From JACQXM01 sp964569425 (GTDB lineage Bacteria > Planctomycetota > Phycisphaerae > UBA1845), in NCBI GenBank assembly GCA_964569425.1, contig CAZMVD010000163.1:1-8038 (forward strand): DNA of 8,038 nt, read 5' to 3'. Of the stretch, positions 5,903 through 8,038 are shown one piece after another. Under the pieces are notes generated by a model. The model saw nothing but the letters and a program-made list of their open reading frames with translations, did not search any database and was not told the origin of the DNA. The position numbers and the translations under genes were made by a program. Each line of letters begins with the position of its first letter. Within the stretch, counting starts at the first letter, position 1.

Positions 5903-6973
5903 GTGCGTGCAACTCAACGGCGGCTTGGCGAACTCTGTACCCTCCTGACCGACAAGGGCTTTCCCGCACGCCTGGAAGGGGAAGACTGCCCGGTCAGCGC
6001 GGTAAACACCCTGGAAGAAGCCGCGCCCGGCGATCTGACCTTTCTGTCCAACCCCAAGTATCTGCCCGCGGTCGAGCGAACCCGCGCGTCCGCCATTGTC
6101 GTGAAAGAGGGCGTGGCCGTGCCGCCGCATCTACCGGCCATCCGGTGCGCCGACCCCTACGCCGCAATCACCGTCGCCATCGTCGTGCTCCACGGGTACC
6201 GCAAGCATCCCCGGTGGGGCGTCAGCGCCGGTGCCTTGATCGAGCCCACGGCGCGCATCGGCGCAAACGCCAACATCGCGCCGGGCGTGACCGTCTCGGC
6301 CAACGCGCACATCGGCGACCGGTGTACGCTCTATCCCGGGTGCTACATCGCCGAAGGCGCGCGCATCGGTTCCGACTGCGTCTTCTATCCCAACGTGGTG
6401 GTCTACGATCATTGCGAAGTCGGCGACCGCGTGACCATACATGCCGGTTCGGTAATCGGCGAGGACGGCCTCGGCTATGCCCCCGTCGGCGGCAAATGGA
6501 TGAAAATCCCCCAGGTGGGCCGCGCCGTGCTCGGCGACGACGTCGAAATCGGCGCCAACTGCGCCATCGACCGGGCCACCCTGGGCAAAACGGAAATCGC
6601 CGCCGGCACCAAATTCGGCAACGTGGTGGTCATCGGACACGGCACGCGGGTCGGGCCCGATTGCCTGTTCGTCGGGCTCGTCGGCGTGGCCGGCTCGGCC
6701 AATATCGGCCGCCACGTGACGCTCGCCGGGCAGGTAGGCGTCGCGGGACACCTGACCATCGGCGACGACGTAACCGTGGCGGCGCAGTCCGGCGTTTCCG
6801 GCGACGTGCCCGCCGGGGTCACACTGCTGGGTTCGCCCGCGGCGGAAGTGGAGGAAGCGCGCCGCGCGTTGATGGCGGCGCGCAAGCTGCCCGAATGGGT
6901 TCAGCGGGTGCGCACCCTGGAACGCGAAGTGGCTGCCCTGCGCGCCCGGCTGGAAGCCGACGAACGGGCATGA
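5903..6973 (+). CDS. lpxD: UDP-3-O-acylglucosamine N-acyltransferase
   Basis: LpxD transfers an acyl chain from acyl carrier protein to the 2-amino group of UDP-3-O-acylglucosamine, the third step of lipid A synthesis, at the cytoplasmic side of the inner membrane. The product has 356 residues (E. coli: 341). The GTG start at 5903 has AAAGGG six bases upstream, and the N terminus reads MRATQRRLGELC. Residues 1-100 are the uridine-binding domain with GDLTFLSNPKYL. Residues of about 108-300 are left-handed beta-helix hexapeptide repeats, including the family blocks GEDGLGYAP, KIPQVGRAVLGDDVEIGAN and AGQVGVAGHLTIGDDV. His246 in VVVIGHG matches the catalytic His239 of E. coli. The usual KIDN just before it reads KFGN (237-240) and IDRGAL reads IDRATL. 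The C terminus (about 310-356) is a charged helix, as expected. It heads an operon with lpxI. Confidence 0.95.
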   Translation: MRATQRRLGELCTLLTDKGFPARLEGEDCPVSAVNTLEEAAPGDLTFLSNPKYLPAVERTRASAIVVKEGVAVPPHLPAIRCADPYAAITVAIVVLHGYRKHPRWGVSAGALIEPTARIGANANIAPGVTVSANAHIGDRCTLYPGCYIAEGARIGSDCVFYPNVVVYDHCEVGDRVTIHAGSVIGEDGLGYAPVGGKWMKIPQVGRAVLGDDVEIGANCAIDRATLGKTEIAAGTKFGNVVVIGHGTRVGPDCLFVGLVGVAGSANIGRHVTLAGQVGVAGHLTIGDDVTVAAQSGVSGDVPAGVTLLGSPAAEVEEARRALMAARKLPEWVQRVRTLEREVAALRARLEADERA

Positions 6974-6982
6974 CGACCGCGC

Positions 6983-7837
6983 ATGACTTCAACCCCTCAC
7001 ACCACCGTCCAACGCCTCGGCATCATCGCCGGGGCGGGCGCGTTTCCGCTCATGGTGCTGGAGGGCGCACGCCGCGCCGGGTGTCAGGTAACGGTCATCG
7101 GACTGCGCGGGCTTGCCCGCGCGGAACTCGCGCAGCACGCCGACCATTTTCGCTGGTCAGGACTCGCACGCGTCGGACAGTGGATTCGCATTCTGCGCCG
7201 CCGCCGCGCCGACGGCGTGATTCTGGCGGGCGCGGTCCACAAAACCGCCATGTACGGCCGCTTCCGCCTGCTTCGCCTGCTGCCCGACTGGACGGCGCTG
7301 CGCATCTGGTTTTTTCAGATCCCCGACAAGCGCAACGACACGGTGCTGGCCGCCGTCGCGAATGAATTCGCCCGCCACGGAATCACCATGCAACCCTGCG
7401 TTCAATTCTGCGCCGAGCAACTCGCCCCCGAAGGTGTACTCACCCCTCTGCAACCCGGCGAGGCGCAGCGCCGCGACGCCGACTTCGGCTGGCCCATCGC
7501 GCGCGAAATCGGCCGGCTGGACATCGGCCAGTCGGTGGCCGTGAAGGAAACCGAGGTCATCGCCGTGGAAGCCATCGAAGGCACCGACCGCATGATCGAA
7601 CGCGCCGGACAGCTCTGCCCCCGCGGCGGATGGACCCTCATCAAGGTCGCCAAACCCAATCAGGACATGCGCTTCGACGTGCCCACGGTAGGGCCCGATA
7701 CCATCGCCAACCTCGCGCGCCACGGTGCGCGAATGCTCGTGATCGAGGCCGGGCGCACGCTGATCGTCGATCGCGAAGCCACCGTCGCCGCCGCACAACG
7801 CGCCGGCATCGTGATTCTGTCCTACAACGCTTCGTGA
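6983..7837 (+). CDS. lpxI: UDP-2,3-diacylglucosamine pyrophosphatase, LpxI type
   Basis: LpxI (DUF1009 family) cleaves UDP-2,3-diacylglucosamine to lipid X and UMP. It does the same job as the unrelated LpxH at the fourth step of lipid A synthesis, at the inner face of the inner membrane. The product has 284 residues, the usual family length. The N-terminal domain begins LGIIAGAGAFPLMVLEGAR (12-30), the typical glycine-rich start, followed by VILAGAVHK. The C-terminal domain holds AVKETEVIAVEAIEGTDRMI and KVAKPNQDMRFDVPTVG (221-237). The Asp residues in this last block (228, 232) include the likely counterpart of the essential Asp225 of Caulobacter LpxI, though which one I cannot settle without an alignment. 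The ATG at 6983 lies nine bases after the lpxD stop, so the two are co-transcribed. An ATG at 6970 is in another frame and encodes nothing like LpxI. In many genomes lpxI sits with lpxD, fabZ, lpxA and lpxB, but here only lpxD is adjacent. Confidence 0.93.
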   Translation: MTSTPHTTVQRLGIIAGAGAFPLMVLEGARRAGCQVTVIGLRGLARAELAQHADHFRWSGLARVGQWIRILRRRRADGVILAGAVHKTAMYGRFRLLRLLPDWTALRIWFFQIPDKRNDTVLAAVANEFARHGITMQPCVQFCAEQLAPEGVLTPLQPGEAQRRDADFGWPIAREIGRLDIGQSVAVKETEVIAVEAIEGTDRMIERAGQLCPRGGWTLIKVAKPNQDMRFDVPTVGPDTIANLARHGARMLVIEAGRTLIVDREATVAAAQRAGIVILSYNAS

Positions 7838-7905
7838 CTCCCGCGCGCGCCCCCCGAACCACCCGCCCCCGCCGCACGAACACCCTGCGTCCCCGGAAAC
7901 GACAA

Positions 7906-7937
7906 ACGCCCCTTGGGTTCGGAAACCCTTGGGGCGT
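7906..7937. terminator. Long hairpin after lpxI, possible terminator
   Basis: ACGCCCC-TT-GGGTT (7906-7919) pairs with AACCC-TT-GGGGCGT (7924-7937) around a CGGA loop: seven pairs, a two-base T/T mismatch, then five pairs. No T run follows on the plus strand. Read on the minus strand, the hairpin is followed by TTGTCGTTT, so it would work better as a terminator for something on the minus strand, or as a leader structure of the gene to the right. It lies 69 bases past the lpxI stop. Confidence 0.5.
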
Positions 7938-7993
7938 CTGGCATGGCTCACGAATGCCCAGGCACTCGCGGAACCAACCTTGGAGGAAAAGGA

Positions 7994-8038
7994 ATGGGAG
8001 TCTCGGTCAGTCTCCTTCGGAGCGCGGCGACCGCAAAA
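7994..8038 (+). CDS. Probable 5' end of a gene running off the right edge
   Basis: ATG at 7994 is preceded by a full GGAGG (7982-7986) with seven-base spacing, the best ribosome binding site in the window. The visible 15 codons read MGVSVSLLRSAATAK and stay open to the edge. This is too short to identify a product. The hairpin at 7906-7937 precedes it, so the gene may have its own transcription unit or a structured leader. I see no clear promoter between them. Confidence 0.4.
   Translation, partial: MGVSVSLLRSAATAK

Noticed and set aside
5818..7365. 515-codon plus-strand frame over lpxD and lpxI
   Set aside because: It is a shifted frame of two well-identified genes, and its product is arginine-rich without any domain.

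Overview
The window looks chromosomal and very probably comes from a planctomycete (Phycisphaerae-like or a relative), a high-GC bacterium with an outer membrane. The clues are a C-terminal zinc ribbon of the CxxCGYNLTG..CPECG type at the left edge, a pseudopilin-like protein with a degenerate H-X9-DG tail, a lipoprotein built from cysteine-rich repeats, and genes for lipid A synthesis. Lineage is inferred from gene content only. I see no insertion sequence, CRISPR array, tRNA, rRNA or phage gene.

Left part (1-2206): the 3' end of a zinc-ribbon protein gene runs 38 bases into a 693-residue predicted lipoprotein. That lipoprotein has 40 cysteines in seven repeats, then a beta-rich S-layer/adhesin-like region, four RTX calcium-binding nonapeptides and a tail like those of type I secretion substrates. 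A minus-strand pseudopilin-like gene (2232-3080) converges on it, with a candidate promoter behind it.

Middle part (3123-5342): a minus-strand 84-residue lipoprotein gene (3329-3583) and a plus-strand polytopic membrane protein gene (3828-5225) are divergent and share a 244-base region. That region holds a good minus-strand promoter. The membrane protein is not a family I recognise, but its hydrophobic segments recur with a period of about 140 residues.

Right part (5343-8038): dtd (D-aminoacyl-tRNA deacylase) ends in a hairpin and T run that merges with the -35 box of a near-consensus promoter. That promoter drives lpxD and lpxI, separated by 9 bases, which encode two non-consecutive steps of lipid A synthesis. 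A long hairpin follows lpxI, and a well-spaced Shine-Dalgarno and ATG near the right edge mark the probable start of another gene.

Nothing here is a clear-cut new system. The points most worth a second look are the lipoprotein/RTX chimera, the repeat architecture of the membrane protein, and the small divergent lipoprotein.
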